Origin: Thermoanaerobacter ethanolicus JW 200
Lineage (GTDB): Bacteria > Bacillota > Thermoanaerobacteria > Thermoanaerobacterales > Thermoanaerobacteraceae
NCBI RefSeq assembly: GCF_003722315.1
Contig: NZ_CP033580.1
Span: 1,921,001 to 1,985,000 of the forward strand
Direction: 5' to 3'
Length of the DNA stretch: 64,000 nt
Both the position numbers and the translations under genes were made by a program. Below the pieces are notes generated by a model. That model saw nothing but the letters and a program-made list of their open reading frames with translations. It had not been told where the DNA came from and made no database searches. Of the stretch, positions 28,833 to 38,266 are shown piece by piece (within the stretch, counting starts at the first letter, position 1; every line of letters begins with the position of its first letter).

Positions 28833-29897
28833 TTAAAAATTATTTTTTATAAAATCGGTTATAGAAATACGCATGATCTTTTTATCACTACAAACAACTA
28901 TTTTGTCATTAGTCAGACTGTTTAATATTTTAAATTCCGTCTTTACGTTGTATTTTTTTTCTAAAAACAACTTGTTGAATTTTTTTTGCCCTATAATTGT
29001 GGAAATCCGCTTTTCATTAGAAAAAATCGTAACCTTTGTGTTCCTTATATTTTTATCCTCAAATACCCTTATGAAAATGTCAAGAATAACACTTGACTCA
29101 ACTAATTGTCCCATCGCAGGATGAAAAGGACCTGCTACTACATCTTTATTGTAATTAATATTTTCTGTCGTTTGAAGTCCAATCCGAATGACATCAATAT
29201 TATTCTTAATAAAAATTATATACATTTTCTTTGAAATTTCAACAGCCTCTTGCAAGGTTAGAGGAAAGAATCTTCCTTCTTTATACATTCTTTCAAGATA
29301 AGTATTTTTAATCACCAAAGTAGGATAAATCCTCACAAAATCAGGTTTCAACTCCACAATCTTATAAGCGGTATTTAAAGATTTCTCTAAGTTATCTCCA
29401 GGTAGTCCTATCATTATTTGCAATCCTAATTTAAAGTCATATTGCCGAATTAGATTCACAGCTTTTACGACATCCTCACTTGTATGACCTCTTCTACTTT
29501 TTAAAAGCACTTCTTCATCCATTGACTGTACTCCAAGTTCTATTATTGAAACTTTGTATCTCTTAAGATTTTGTAAAATCTCGGTGTCTATATAATCAGG
29601 ACGAGTAGACAAACGAATAGCATCTATTTTGCCATTGTCCAAATATTCTTTCGCAATTCCCAAGTAGAGATTTTGCATATCCTGTGGTATTCCCGTAAAA
29701 CTGCCACCAAAAAAAGATACCTCTATTTCTGCATCCCTTGGAAGAGTTTTTAAATGGGTTTCTATAGTTTGTCTTACATATTCTTCTGTTATCTCCTGCT
29801 GTTGGCCTGTTATTGAATTTTGATTGCAAAAAACACACTTAAAAGGACAACCTAAATGGGGTATAAAAAGTGGTATTATATACATCTTTTTTTTCAT
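28833..29897 (-). CDS. Elp3-like radical SAM protein
   Basis: This 354-residue protein begins with the radical SAM cluster CPFKCVFC (Cys17, Cys21, Cys24) and has FFGGSFTGIP, IRLSTRPDYID and ELGVQSMDEEVL, the pattern of the Elp3/coproporphyrinogen-oxidase-like radical SAM family found in Firmicutes between rnc and smc. No acetyltransferase domain follows, so it is not full Elp3. The substrate is unknown; an RNA or tRNA target is possible given its neighbour rnc. Its ATG overlaps the rnc stop as ATGA. The last 50 residues are unusually Lys/Ile/Asn-rich. Confidence 0.85.
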   Translation of the reverse strand: MKKKMYIIPLFIPHLGCPFKCVFCNQNSITGQQQEITEEYVRQTIETHLKTLPRDAEIEVSFFGGSFTGIPQDMQNLYLGIAKEYLDNGKIDAIRLSTRPDYIDTEILQNLKRYKVSIIELGVQSMDEEVLLKSRRGHTSEDVVKAVNLIRQYDFKLGLQIMIGLPGDNLEKSLNTAYKIVELKPDFVRIYPTLVIKNTYLERMYKEGRFFPLTLQEAVEISKKMYIIFIKNNIDVIRIGLQTTENINYNKDVVAGPFHPAMGQLVESSVILDIFIRVFEDKNIRNTKVTIFSNEKRISTIIGQKKFNKLFLEKKYNVKTEFKILNSLTNDKIVVCSDKKIMRISITDFIKNNF

Positions 29898-30598
29898 TTT
29901 AATATCCCCAATTTAATCAATGCTTCCATAGCCGCAGCTTGCTCAGCTTCTTTTTTACTTTTACCATAACCCTTTCCTAATATTACATCACCAATCCGCA
30001 CTTGAGTTACAAAAGTTTTATTATGGTCAGGACCCATTTCCTCTATTAGCTCATAGATAATTTTCCCTATTTCCATGCTTTGAACAACTTCTTGCAGTTT
30101 TGTTTTATAGTCGCGATAAATAAGCCCTTCCAAAACTTCTTCAATGATATTTTTGAACAATTCTAAAATTACATTGCGAACGACTTCTAATCCTCCATCC
30201 AGATATACAGCAGCCAGTATCGCTTCCATAGCATCTGCAAGAATAGAATCTCTTTCTCTTCCTCCAGTCAGTTCTTCTCCTTTGCCAATGCGCAAAAAGT
30301 TGCCTAATTCTATTTCTCTTGCACATCTGGCAAGAGATGGCTCACAAACTATTTCAGCTCTATATTTAGAAAGAGAACCTTCTTCTAAATCTTTTCTATT
30401 CTTGTACAAATACTCGCTTATTACAAGGCTTAGGACAGAATCTCCTAAAAACTCCAATCTTTCATTGCTAATCTTGCTATTTTTACCTTCGTGAGCCCAT
30501 GAACTGTGAGTTAAAGCCTCTATAAGCAAATTTTTATCTTTAAAACTATAGTTTATTCTCTTTTCTAATTCAGACAAATTTTCTCTTTTCACTTCCAT
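29894..30598 (-). CDS. rnc: Ribonuclease III
   Basis: RNase III cleaves double-stranded RNA, including rRNA and SRP RNA precursors. The 234-residue protein has the catalytic signature NERLEFLGDSVLSLVISEYL, EGSLSKYRAEIV, a second acidic site (DSILADAMEAILAAVYLDGG) and a C-terminal dsRNA-binding domain ending GKSKKEAEQAAAMEALIKLG. The start is ATG 30596-30598, very close to AGAGG; the GTG two codons later has better spacing and may be the true start. It closes the fatty acid operon after fabF, as in many Firmicutes. Confidence 0.96.
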   Translation of the reverse strand: MEVKRENLSELEKRINYSFKDKNLLIEALTHSSWAHEGKNSKISNERLEFLGDSVLSLVISEYLYKNRKDLEEGSLSKYRAEIVCEPSLARCAREIELGNFLRIGKGEELTGGRERDSILADAMEAILAAVYLDGGLEVVRNVILELFKNIIEEVLEGLIYRDYKTKLQEVVQSMEIGKIIYELIEEMGPDHNKTFVTQVRIGDVILGKGYGKSKKEAEQAAAMEALIKLGILK

Positions 30599-30605
30599 AC
30601 CTCTT

Positions 30606-31835
30606 TTAAAATTTTTTAAAAAGTAATGTCCCATTATGTCCTCCAAAGCCTAAGGAATTAGAAATCGCATAATTTACTTCTTTTTCTATAGCCTCGTTAG
30701 GCACATAATTCAAATCGCACTCTGGATCAGGAGTTTCGTAATTAATAGTAGGAGGTATAATGCCATTTTTTATAGTCAAAACAGTAGCAACAGCTTCAAC
30801 AGCCCCTGCTGCTCCTAACAAATGGCCTAGCATAGACTTGATAGAGCTTACATAGAGTTTATACGCATGGTCTTTAAAGACTTTCTTTATAGCCATTGTT
30901 TCAAATTTGTCGTTATATTCAGTGGAAGTTCCATGAGCATTGATATAATCTATCATGTCAAAACTTACTTTTCCGTCCTTTAAAGCTGCTTCCATTGCAC
31001 GAGCAGCTCCTTCTCCTTCTGGCGCAGGAGCAGTTATGTGGTAAGCATCATCTGTAGCACCATAACCTATTATCTCTGCATAAATTTTAGCTCCTCTTTT
31101 TTGCGCATGTTCTAAAGATTCTAAAATTAAGCTTGCAGACCCTTCTCCCATTACAAAACCATCTCTATTCAAATCAAAAGGACGGGAGGCTTTTTTAGGG
31201 TCCTCATTTGTGGACATAGCTTTCATTGCACAAAAGCCTGCAAAAGACATGGGAGTTATAGCTGCTTCAGTACCACCTGTGACTATAAGGTCTGCATCTC
31301 CCCGCTGAATGGCTTTAAAAGCTTCTCCTATAGCATTAGTACTAGAAGCACAGGCATTTACTATAGTCTCGTTTATCCCTTTTAGCCCAAAAGTTATTGC
31401 AATTTGACCTGCTGCCATATTTGCTATCATCATAGGTATGAAGAAGGGACTTACTTTTCCGGGACCTTTTTCATACATAATTTTCATCTGATTTTCAAAA
31501 GTTTCAATTCCTCCTATGCCTGTACCGTAAATAACACCAAACCTGTTTAAATCAACTTTAGAAAGGTCAATTTGTGAATCCTCTAACGCCAACTTCGCGC
31601 TGGCAACAGCAAACTGGATGAACCTATCCATTCTTCTTGCTTCTTTTTTATCTATGTATAAAGTGGGTTCAAAATCTTTTACTTCTGCTGCTACCTTAGT
31701 AGGAAACTCCGACACGTCAAATTTGGTAACAGTGTCTATTCCAGACTCACCATTTATTAAAGAATTCCAAAATTTTTCTACAGTATTACCTAAAGGTGTA
31801 ATGACTCCTACTCCTGTTACAACTACTCTGTTCAT
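30606..31835 (-). CDS. fabF: Beta-ketoacyl-ACP synthase II
   Basis: FabF elongates acyl-ACP with malonyl-ACP. The 409-residue protein has the catalytic triad Cys162 ([13 protein letters not shown]), His301 ([11 protein letters not shown]) and His338 ([12 protein letters not shown]) in the family context, and ends [17 protein letters not shown]. The length is normal. It follows acpP across a stable hairpin and is followed after 7 bases by rnc. Confidence 0.98.
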   Translation of the reverse strand: MNRVVVTGVGVITPLGNTVEKFWNSLINGESGIDTVTKFDVSEFPTKVAAEVKDFEPTLYIDKKEARRMDRFIQFAVASAKLALEDSQIDLSKVDLNRFGVIYGTGIGGIETFENQMKIMYEKGPGKVSPFFIPMMIANMAAGQIAITFGLKGINETIVNACASSTNAIGEAFKAIQRGDADLIVTGGTEAAITPMSFAGFCAMKAMSTNEDPKKASRPFDLNRDGFVMGEGSASLILESLEHAQKRGAKIYAEIIGYGATDDAYHITAPAPEGEGAARAMEAALKDGKVSFDMIDYINAHGTSTEYNDKFETMAIKKVFKDHAYKLYVSSIKSMLGHLLGAAGAVEAVATVLTIKNGIIPPTINYETPDPECDLNYVPNEAIEKEVNYAISNSLGFGGHNGTLLFKKF

Positions 31836-31879
31836 GAGTTAAAACCTCCAAAATAGAGTAAAATTTTATATTGCATAAA

Positions 31880-31896
31880 GTCCCGCAACGCGGGAC
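31880..31896 (-). terminator. Stable hairpin between acpP and fabF
   Basis: A perfect GC-rich 7-base-pair stem (GTCCCGC / GCGGGAC) with a 3-base loop lies 5 bases beyond the acpP stop codon. On the minus strand it is followed by TTTATG, a weak U-tract. It probably acts as a partial terminator or 3' stabiliser so that acpP mRNA exceeds fabF mRNA. Confidence 0.6.
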
Positions 31897-31901
31897 CTCA
31901 A

Positions 31902-32129
31902 TTATTCAAGATTGCTTAAGTATTCTACTACATCACCTACTGTTTTAATCTTTTCAGCATCTTCATCAGGAATTTCAATATCAAACTCTTCTTCCAGAGC
32001 CATTATGAGCTCTACTATGTCCAAAGAGTCTGCTCCTAAATCATCTATAAAAGATGACTCCATCGTTATTTCCTCTGGATCAATGCCGAGTTGTTCGGCT
32101 ATTATGTCCCTTACTTTTTCAAAAATCAT
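31902..32129 (-). CDS. acpP: Acyl carrier protein
   Basis: ACP carries growing acyl chains on phosphopantetheine. The 75-residue acidic helical protein has the attachment site [19 protein letters not shown] with Ser35. I set the start at ATG 32127-32129, 7 bases after GGAGGTGA; the longer reading covers the ribosome binding site. It lies between fabG and fabF. Confidence 0.98.
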   Translation of the reverse strand: MIFEKVRDIIAEQLGIDPEEITMESSFIDDLGADSLDIVELIMALEEEFDIEIPDEDAEKIKTVGDVVEYLSNLE

Positions 32130-32171
32130 ACCTTCTTCACCTCCTCTCAAAAATTATACATTATGATAATA

Positions 32172-32915
32172 TTACATAACCATTCCTCCGTCAACATTTA
32201 TTACTTGCCCGGTAATGTAATCTGAAGCGGGACTCGCCAAAAAAGCAACTAATTCAGCTACATCCTCCGGTTTTCCAGCTCTTTTCAAAGGAATGCTCTT
32301 TAACATATTTTCTTTTATTTCATCTTTTAACACACTTGTCATATCCGTTTCAATGAAGCCGGGAGCTACAGCATTTACTGTTATTCCCCGATTTGCTAAC
32401 TCTTTTGCAACAGATTTAGTAAGTCCTATCACTCCTGCTTTAGAAGCAGCATAGTTAGCTTGACCTGCATTTCCCATTATTCCCACAACTGATGTAATAT
32501 TTATTATTTTCCCTTTTCTCTTTTTTATCATATACTTTGATGCAAATTTTATTACATTAAATGTACCTTTTAAATTTACATCTATTACTTGGTCCCACTC
32601 GCTTTCATCCATCTTCAAAATTAAATTGTCCTTTGTAATTCCCGCATTATTTACTACAACATCTATACTACCAAATTCTTCTACAATTTTATCTATCGCT
32701 TTTTCAACCTCATCGTATTTAGAGACGTCACATTTGACAGCCATTGCCTCTACTCCATACTCTTTTGCTTCTTTTACAACCTCTTCAGCACTTTTATCAC
32801 TTTTCGAATAGTTGACGACAATATTAAATCCATCCTTTGCCAAGCGTAAAGCAATAGCACGTCCTATTCCTCTTGACCCACCTGTTATAAAAGCAGTTTT
32901 TCTTTCAGTTTCCAT
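32172..32915 (-). CDS. fabG: 3-oxoacyl-ACP reductase
   Basis: FabG reduces beta-ketoacyl-ACP with NADPH. The 247-residue short-chain dehydrogenase has [16 protein letters not shown] for the cofactor, NNAGIT, and the catalytic residues Ser142, Tyr155 and Lys159 ([14 protein letters not shown]), ending with [12 protein letters not shown]. It is 2 bases from fabD. Confidence 0.98.
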   Translation of the reverse strand: METERKTAFITGGSRGIGRAIALRLAKDGFNIVVNYSKSDKSAEEVVKEAKEYGVEAMAVKCDVSKYDEVEKAIDKIVEEFGSIDVVVNNAGITKDNLILKMDESEWDQVIDVNLKGTFNVIKFASKYMIKKRKGKIINITSVVGIMGNAGQANYAASKAGVIGLTKSVAKELANRGITVNAVAPGFIETDMTSVLKDEIKENMLKSIPLKRAGKPEDVAELVAFLASPASDYITGQVINVDGGMVM

Positions 32916-32917
32916 AC

Positions 32918-33847
32918 TTATACCCCCAAAGCAGAGAGAGTCTTTAAAAGGGACTCCTCATCTTCAAAATTATAAGCATTTTTGGTTTTGTCAATCTTTT
33001 TAACAAAACCTGTAAGAGTCTTTCCTGGTCCTATCTCAACAAAAGTATCTACACCATCTTCAATCATTCTTTTTACAGATTGTTCCCATAGCACAGGATG
33101 ACTCACCTGTTTTATGAGCAGGTCCTTCACTTGGTCTTTAGACGCATAATCAGCTGTTACATTTGATACTACTGGAATTTTTAAATCTTTTATTTCTATT
33201 TTTTCTAAGTCCCTCTCTAGGAGTTCTCCTGCTTTTTTTAACATGCTGCAGTGGAAAGGTGCGCTGACTGCTAATACTACTGCTCTTTTTGCACCTTTTT
33301 CTTTGGCTAGCTCGACAGCTTTTTCCACAGCTTTTACTTCTCCAGATATGACTAATTGTCCAGGACAGTTGTAATTAGCAGGTTCTACTTTTCCAACTTG
33401 TGATACAGTACGGCAAATCTCTTCTACTACTTCATTTTCAAGTCCCAGTATTGCTGCCATAGTACCCACTCCTTGGGGTACTACTTCCTGCATATACTTT
33501 CCTCTGTTTTTCACTAAACGAACCGCATCTTCAAAATCTAAAGCTTCAGCCAATACTAAAGAGGAATACTCTCCTAAGCTCAATCCTGCAGTAACCTCAG
33601 CATTTATTCCTCTCTTTTGCAAAACCTTTGTTAAAGCAACAGAAACCGTTAAAATGGCCGGCTGGGTATTTTCTGTTTTCATAAGTTCTTCTTCTGGTCC
33701 CTCAAAACAAAGTTCAGATATGCTAAACCCTAAAGCTTCATCTGCTCTTTCAAAAATTTCTCTTGCCTCTTGGTATTTTTGGTATATTTCTTTGCCCATT
33801 CCAGCATATTGGGCACCTTGCCCGGGGTAAATAAAAGCTACTTTCAT
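32918..33847 (-). CDS. fabD: Malonyl-CoA:ACP transacylase
   Basis: FabD loads malonate onto ACP for chain extension. The 309-residue protein has the [11 protein letters not shown] motif, nucleophile Ser90 in [10 protein letters not shown], His199 in SAPFHCSML, and [14 protein letters not shown] near the end. It starts with ATG at 33845-33847, 4 bases after fabK. Confidence 0.98.
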   Translation of the reverse strand: MKVAFIYPGQGAQYAGMGKEIYQKYQEAREIFERADEALGFSISELCFEGPEEELMKTENTQPAILTVSVALTKVLQKRGINAEVTAGLSLGEYSSLVLAEALDFEDAVRLVKNRGKYMQEVVPQGVGTMAAILGLENEVVEEICRTVSQVGKVEPANYNCPGQLVISGEVKAVEKAVELAKEKGAKRAVVLAVSAPFHCSMLKKAGELLERDLEKIEIKDLKIPVVSNVTADYASKDQVKDLLIKQVSHPVLWEQSVKRMIEDGVDTFVEIGPGKTLTGFVKKIDKTKNAYNFEDEESLLKTLSALGV

Positions 33848-33851
33848 TTTT

Positions 33852-34793
33852 TCACCTCATTTTATTCAAATTGTCAATTACTTCCTCCGCTTGTTTCATT
33901 ATGTCCTCTATTATCTCTTTTACAGGTTTAATATCATTTATAAGTCCTGCAATTTGACCTGCCATCACAGAACCATATTCTACATCACCGTCTACTACCG
34001 CTGCTCTTAATTTTCCTTCCCCTAATTTTTCTAATTGTTCCTTAGGAGCACCCATTTGCTCTAACTTTTCAAATTCTCTTGTCAGTTTGTTTTTTAATGA
34101 CCTGACTGGATGACCTGTGCTTCTTCCTGTAACAACGGCATCTCTGTCTTTTGCCTTTAAAATATATTCTTTGTAACGAGGATGAGCAGTACATTCAGTA
34201 GAGCATACAAACCGAGTTCCCATTTGAATACCTGAAGCTCCTAAGCAAAATGCAGCTGCAAAACCACGTCCATCAGCAATTCCTCCTGCAGCGATGACTG
34301 GAATTTTAACAGCATCTACTACTTGAGGTACTAATGCCAAAGTCGTTAGTTCTCCAATATGACCTCCCGATTCTGTTCCTTCAGCAATAACAGCATCCAC
34401 ACCAATGTCCTCCATTCTTTTTGCTAATGCTACTGAAGGCACAACAGGAATAACTTTAATACCCCGTTCTTTAAGTCTTTGTATGTACTTACCTGGATTC
34501 CCTGCTCCAGTGGTTATGACATCTACTTTTTCTTCTAAAATAACCTCCATAACTTCATCAACAAAAGGAGACAAAAGCATTACATTGACGCCAAAAGGTT
34601 TATCAGTAAGTTCTCTTGCCTTCCGTATCTGTTCCCTTACAAAACTAGCTGGTGCATTACCTGCTCCTATTATTCCTAAACCTCCTGCATTTGACACGGC
34701 AGCAGCTAGTTCTGCAGTTGCGACCCATGCCATTCCACCCTGAAATATTGGATATTTTATATTGAGCATTTCTACTATTTTAGTTTTAAACAT
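33852..34793 (-). CDS. fabK: Enoyl-ACP reductase II (FMN-dependent)
   Basis: FabK performs the last reduction of each elongation cycle using FMN and NAD(P)H, replacing FabI, and is resistant to triclosan in other species. The 313-residue TIM-barrel protein has [39 protein letters not shown] and [14 protein letters not shown], typical of the 2-nitropropane-dioxygenase-like fold. I set the start at ATG 34791-34793; the GTG three codons upstream overlaps AAGGGGTG. It is the only enoyl-ACP reductase seen in the window. Confidence 0.95.
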   Translation of the reverse strand: MFKTKIVEMLNIKYPIFQGGMAWVATAELAAAVSNAGGLGIIGAGNAPASFVREQIRKARELTDKPFGVNVMLLSPFVDEVMEVILEEKVDVITTGAGNPGKYIQRLKERGIKVIPVVPSVALAKRMEDIGVDAVIAEGTESGGHIGELTTLALVPQVVDAVKIPVIAAGGIADGRGFAAAFCLGASGIQMGTRFVCSTECTAHPRYKEYILKAKDRDAVVTGRSTGHPVRSLKNKLTREFEKLEQMGAPKEQLEKLGEGKLRAAVVDGDVEYGSVMAGQIAGLINDIKPVKEIIEDIMKQAEEVIDNLNKMR

Positions 34794-34805
34794 ATTTTTC
34801 ACCCC

Positions 34806-35801
34806 TTACTTGCTCCATCTTATAACACTTGATGCCCAAGTCAAACCTGCACCAAAAGCGACAGTTAGTATGACATCGCCTTTTTTTATCAGTCCTTTTC
34901 TATAGGCTTCATCTAAGGCTATAGCAACAGAGGCAGCAGAGGTATTACCGTATTTATCAAGATTTATATAAACTTTATCATTGCTAAGTTTTAACCTCTT
35001 CCTCGCCGCTTCAATTATTCTTGTGTTTGCTTGGTGAGGTATAAGCATATCTATGTCTTCTGGTTTTAAACCACATCTGTTTAAAGCCTCAATAGTAGCA
35101 CTATCCATTACTTTTACTGCAAACTTAAATACTTCTTGCCCTTCCATAAAAATAGTATGTAAATTCTTTTTTACAGTCTCTTCGCTGGCCGGCATTCTAG
35201 AACCACCTGCTGGCATGTACAAGTGTTTCCCGCCAGTGCCATCAGCTCCTAAATAAGAACTCAATATTCCATATCCGCTTTCAACTCTTCCCACAACTAC
35301 TGCCCCTGCTCCATCTCCAAAGAGAACACAAGTGTTTCTATCCTTCCAGTTTATTATTTTAGACAAAGTTTCTGCTCCAATAACCAATATTTTGTTATAC
35401 ATACCAGTCTCTACAAATTGCTGAGCGATAGCAAGTCCATATATAAAGCCTGAACATCCGACGGAGATATCAAAAGCAGCAGCGTTGGCTGCACCTAAAT
35501 TAGCTTGAACTATGCAAGCAGTAGATGGGAAATTCATATCAGGTGTAACAGTTGCGACAATGATCATGTCAATTTCTGAAGGGTCAACTTTAGCATCTTC
35601 CAAAGCCTTCTTTGCGGCTTCAGTAGCCAAGTCAGAAGTAGCTTGTGAAGGATCTGCAATGCGCCTTTCTTTAATTCCTGTCCTTGTAGTAATCCATTCA
35701 TCAGAAGTATCCACCATTTTTTCTAAATCAAAATTAGTAAGAACTTTTTCGGGAACATAACTTCCTGTACCTAAAATTCCTGCAGCAATCTTTTCACACA
35801 C
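34806..35801 (-). CDS. fabH: Beta-ketoacyl-ACP synthase III
   Basis: FabH starts fatty acid synthesis by condensing acyl-CoA (often branched-chain in this group) with malonyl-ACP. The 331-residue protein has the catalytic Cys116 ([13 protein letters not shown]), His256 ([10 protein letters not shown]) and Asn286 (KYGNTSAAS). The start is GTG 35799-35801, overlapping the plsX stop by 8 bases, with GGGAG nine bases upstream. Confidence 0.97.
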   Translation of the reverse strand: MCEKIAAGILGTGSYVPEKVLTNFDLEKMVDTSDEWITTRTGIKERRIADPSQATSDLATEAAKKALEDAKVDPSEIDMIIVATVTPDMNFPSTACIVQANLGAANAAAFDISVGCSGFIYGLAIAQQFVETGMYNKILVIGAETLSKIINWKDRNTCVLFGDGAGAVVVGRVESGYGILSSYLGADGTGGKHLYMPAGGSRMPASEETVKKNLHTIFMEGQEVFKFAVKVMDSATIEALNRCGLKPEDIDMLIPHQANTRIIEAARKRLKLSNDKVYINLDKYGNTSAASVAIALDEAYRKGLIKKGDVILTVAFGAGLTWASSVIRWSK

Positions 35802-36792
35802 TTAACTCATCTCCCATTGACTCAATTTCTTCTTTTATGTGATTTAAGACATCATTATCTACAAAATTTTTAGCTTGTTTTATCGCATTAAAAATAGCTT
35901 TTGCTTTTGAGTTGCCATGGGCTTTTATGACTGGCTTTTTAATTCCTAAAAGAGGGGCTCCTCCGTATTCAGTGTAATCCATTTTTTTAGTTATTCTTTT
36001 TAATCCACCCATTATCAAAAGAGCACCCAGTTTAGTAAAAATATTTCGGGTCAACTCTTCCTTTAAAAGTTGAGAAATCACAGAAGCAATTCCTTCCATA
36101 GACTTTAGTATCGCATTTCCCACAAATCCATCGCAGACTACAACTTCACAGACACCGTAAGGGATATCTCTTCCTTCCACATTCCCAATAAAATTTAGTT
36201 TTGATTTTTTAAGTTCTTCAAAAGCCTTTTTTACTACTTCATTTCCTTTTTCCTCTTCTGCTCCTATATTAAAAAGCCCTACTCTTGGTCTTTCTATCTC
36301 AAACATTTTTTGAGCATAGACATGTCCCATGACAGCAAATTGCACCAAATTTTGAGCATCACAATTAGTATTAGAACCTGCATCTAATAACACGGTAGCC
36401 CCATTTAAAGTAGGAAGTATTGGAGCCAAAGCTGGTCTGTCAATTCCCTTAATGCGCCCTAAAGTAAGCAATGCTCCTGCCATGAGAGCTCCTGTATTGC
36501 CAGCTGACAAAAAAGCATCCACTTCTTCCTTTTTAAGAAGTTCTAAACCTACTATCATTGAAGAATCTTTTTTCTTTCTAACAGCCGTAACAGGTGCTTC
36601 ATCATTTTCAATAACTTCTGAAGCATAAACAAGCTTAAGCCTTTTCTCCTTTCCTTGGAGGCCGCGTAAAACTTCTTCTTTCCCAATAAGGACAATTTCT
36701 ATATCTTGAAAATGCTTTAGTGCCTCTAAGCTGCCTTTAATTATCTCCTCTGGAGCATGGTCACCACCCATAGCATCAATTGCTAACCTCAA
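35794..36792 (-). CDS. plsX: Phosphate acyltransferase PlsX
   Basis: PlsX converts acyl-ACP to acyl-phosphate for glycerolipid synthesis by PlsY. The 332-residue protein starts (M)[16 protein letters not shown] and has [12 protein letters not shown] and [16 protein letters not shown] propose TTG 36790-36792 as start: GGAG lies 8 bases upstream and this gives the standard length and N-terminus, whereas the GTG three codons earlier lies inside the ribosome binding site. It overlaps the 3' end of fapR by 17 bases. Confidence 0.95.
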   Translation of the reverse strand: MRLAIDAMGGDHAPEEIIKGSLEALKHFQDIEIVLIGKEEVLRGLQGKEKRLKLVYASEVIENDEAPVTAVRKKKDSSMIVGLELLKKEEVDAFLSAGNTGALMAGALLTLGRIKGIDRPALAPILPTLNGATVLLDAGSNTNCDAQNLVQFAVMGHVYAQKMFEIERPRVGLFNIGAEEEKGNEVVKKAFEELKKSKLNFIGNVEGRDIPYGVCEVVVCDGFVGNAILKSMEGIASVISQLLKEELTRNIFTKLGALLIMGGLKRITKKMDYTEYGGAPLLGIKKPVIKAHGNSKAKAIFNAIKQAKNFVDNDVLNHIKEEIESMGDELSV

Positions 36793-37378
36793 CGGTGTCA
36801 CTCCTTTTTTTTAGAAAATCCTCATCAATGGCCACTAAAATGAACTTTCCTCTGAATACTTCCTTATCCTTAACTTTTATCTTAACCCAAACAAAATATT
36901 TGTTTCCTCTTTGACGTATCACTTCGGCTTTCGCGACAAGTCTATCTCCTACTTTAACAGGAAACTTGTACTTTATGTTTGCAACTCCAATTAAAGCAGC
37001 AGAGGCATCAATAACAGACATAGCTAAAGACTCAGCCTGAGAATAAATGTATTGCCCTTTCACAATTTTTGTCTTGACAAAAACCATATCCTCTGTAGGC
37101 TCAAAAATCGAAATACCCCTTTTACCTAATTCTAAGTCTATTAATTCTCCAACTACTTCAGTGCCTGTAATAGTTCTCACTTTTTGATAATTTTCTTCTG
37201 CAACACTTTTTATACGCTCTCTAACTTCAGGGATTCCCAATTCCATCCTGTCAAGTCTTATAGTTTGTACACTTACTCCAAACATTTCTGCTAACTCGTC
37301 ATCAGTGTAAAAGGGGTTAGTATTTATTTTTTCTTTTAAAAGTCTTTGCCTTTCTACTTTACTCATTCGCACAGCCAT
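36776..37378 (-). CDS. fapR: Transcriptional repressor of lipid synthesis FapR
   Basis: FapR represses fatty acid and phospholipid genes and is released by malonyl-CoA or malonyl-ACP. The 200-residue protein has an N-terminal helix-turn-helix ([20 protein letters not shown], about 26-45) and a C-terminal hot-dog thioesterase-like domain that binds malonyl-CoA. It heads the operon fapR-plsX-fabH-fabK-fabD-fabG-acpP-fabF-rnc, so it should autoregulate. The ATG follows GGAG. I did not find a convincing FapR operator by eye at its promoter. Confidence 0.96.
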   Translation of the reverse strand: MAVRMSKVERQRLLKEKINTNPFYTDDELAEMFGVSVQTIRLDRMELGIPEVRERIKSVAEENYQKVRTITGTEVVGELIDLELGKRGISIFEPTEDMVFVKTKIVKGQYIYSQAESLAMSVIDASAALIGVANIKYKFPVKVGDRLVAKAEVIRQRGNKYFVWVKIKVKDKEVFRGKFILVAIDEDFLKKRSDTVEVSN

Positions 37379-37421
37379 ATTACCAGCTCCAGATATTAGT
37401 TGTTTTTATGACCTACCCAAA

Positions 37422-37450
37422 ATTATAAATTATTTTTTTTGTAAAATCAA
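37422..37450 (-). promoter_or_regulatory. Promoter of the fapR-fab operon
   Basis: On the minus strand TTGATT (37445-37450) and a perfect TATAAT (37422-37427) are 17 bases apart. The -35 box abuts the rpmF terminator hairpin. The predicted leader to fapR is about 35-40 bases, the region where a FapR operator would be expected. Confidence 0.75.
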
Positions 37451-37497
37451 CTAAAAAAAGTAGTAATAGGTCTTTTCCTATTACTACTTTTTTTAGT
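37450..37497 (-). terminator. Terminator after yceD-rpmF
   Basis: A perfect 21-base-pair inverted repeat, ending in AAAAAAAGTAGTAATAGG / CCTATTACTACTTTTTTT, with a 6-base loop follows the rpmF stop codon. The T-run on the minus strand makes it a strong Rho-independent terminator separating rpmF from the fapR operon. Confidence 0.9.
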
Positions 37498-37509
37498 CTT
37501 ATTTTAGTC

Positions 37510-37692
37510 TTACTCTTCTACTTTTATTACCTCTCTATCTTTGTAATAGCCGCAGTTTGGACATACTCTATGAGGTAGTTTAGGCTCATGACATCTTGGA
37601 CACAAAACGTAAGCCGGTGCAGCTATTTTATAACTATTATTCCTTCTAGTATCTCTTCTCGCCTTTGATGTCCTCCTCTTTGGAACTGGCAT
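37510..37692 (-). CDS. rpmF: 50S ribosomal protein L32 (zinc form)
   Basis: L32 is a small 50S protein near the peptidyl transferase region. The 60-residue sequence starts MPVPKRRTSKARRDTRR and carries a zinc ribbon CPRC...CPNC, the zinc-binding (C+) form. It follows yceD by 17 bases, and the pair is widely conserved. Confidence 0.98.
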   Translation of the reverse strand: MPVPKRRTSKARRDTRRNNSYKIAAPAYVLCPRCHEPKLPHRVCPNCGYYKDREVIKVEE

Positions 37693-37709
37693 CTTAACAC
37701 CTCCTACAT

Positions 37710-38195
37710 CTATTGCAGTAGTTTAGAAAGGACGGTAAGCCGCGGATCAATATCTTCCCGCTTGCAGCTACAGGTTTGGTGGTTTAAATTAGTACCGCAA
37801 ACAGGACACAAGCCTTTGCAATCTTCTTTGCACAAAAATTTCATTGGCAACGACAATATCACAAAATGAACTACAAAAGTAGTTAAATCAAAATTTTCAT
37901 AAAAGCTATCATCTACTTCTTCGTCTACTGACTCCTCTACATATTCCCGTAATTTAAGGTCTAAATTATAAATAAACTCATCCAAACATCTGTCGCAGAC
38001 GGCATTTATACTACCTGTAATATCAAGTTCTGCCAAAAGCCCTTCTTTTTGCACGGTAATAGTACCTTTTACATGTAGAGGAGTTACAATTTTGTATTCT
38101 TCCCCTTTAAATTCAATGCTCTCTATGTCCTCTACATAGTCTATATTTATGCTGCGGCCAAGCTGTCCTTTGATTTTTAATAGATCGATTTTCAT
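37710..38195 (-). CDS. yceD: YceD-family (DUF177) protein
   Basis: YceD/DUF177 proteins are encoded directly before rpmF in most bacteria and have been linked to 23S rRNA accumulation in E. coli and plants. The 161-residue protein has the conserved ITGSINAVCDRCLDEF core with CxxC, and a C-terminal cysteine cluster (CKEDCKGLCPVCGTNL, then CSC), which suggests metal binding. It starts with ATG behind a perfect consensus promoter. Confidence 0.9.
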   Translation of the reverse strand: MKIDLLKIKGQLGRSINIDYVEDIESIEFKGEEYKIVTPLHVKGTITVQKEGLLAELDITGSINAVCDRCLDEFIYNLDLKLREYVEESVDEEVDDSFYENFDLTTFVVHFVILSLPMKFLCKEDCKGLCPVCGTNLNHQTCSCKREDIDPRLTVLSKLLQ

Positions 38196-38231
38196 TTTTC
38201 TTCACACACCTTAAAATAATTGACATCACCT

Positions 38232-38260
38232 ATTATACTAACCCCACAACCCGTTGTCAA
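38232..38260 (-). promoter_or_regulatory. Consensus sigma-A promoter of yceD-rpmF
   Basis: On the minus strand TTGACA (38255-38260) and TATAAT (38232-38237) are both perfect and 17 bases apart. A small inverted repeat, ACAAC-CC-GTTGT (38246-38257), overlaps the -35 side of the spacer. The promoter begins only a few bases beyond the ackA stop codon. Confidence 0.9.
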
Positions 38261-38266
38261 GATTAT

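Noticed and set aside
37380-37450. FapR operator at the fapR promoter
   Set aside because: I searched for TTAGTACCT-like palindromes on both strands and found only weak partial matches (such as TAGGTCATAA), not enough to call.
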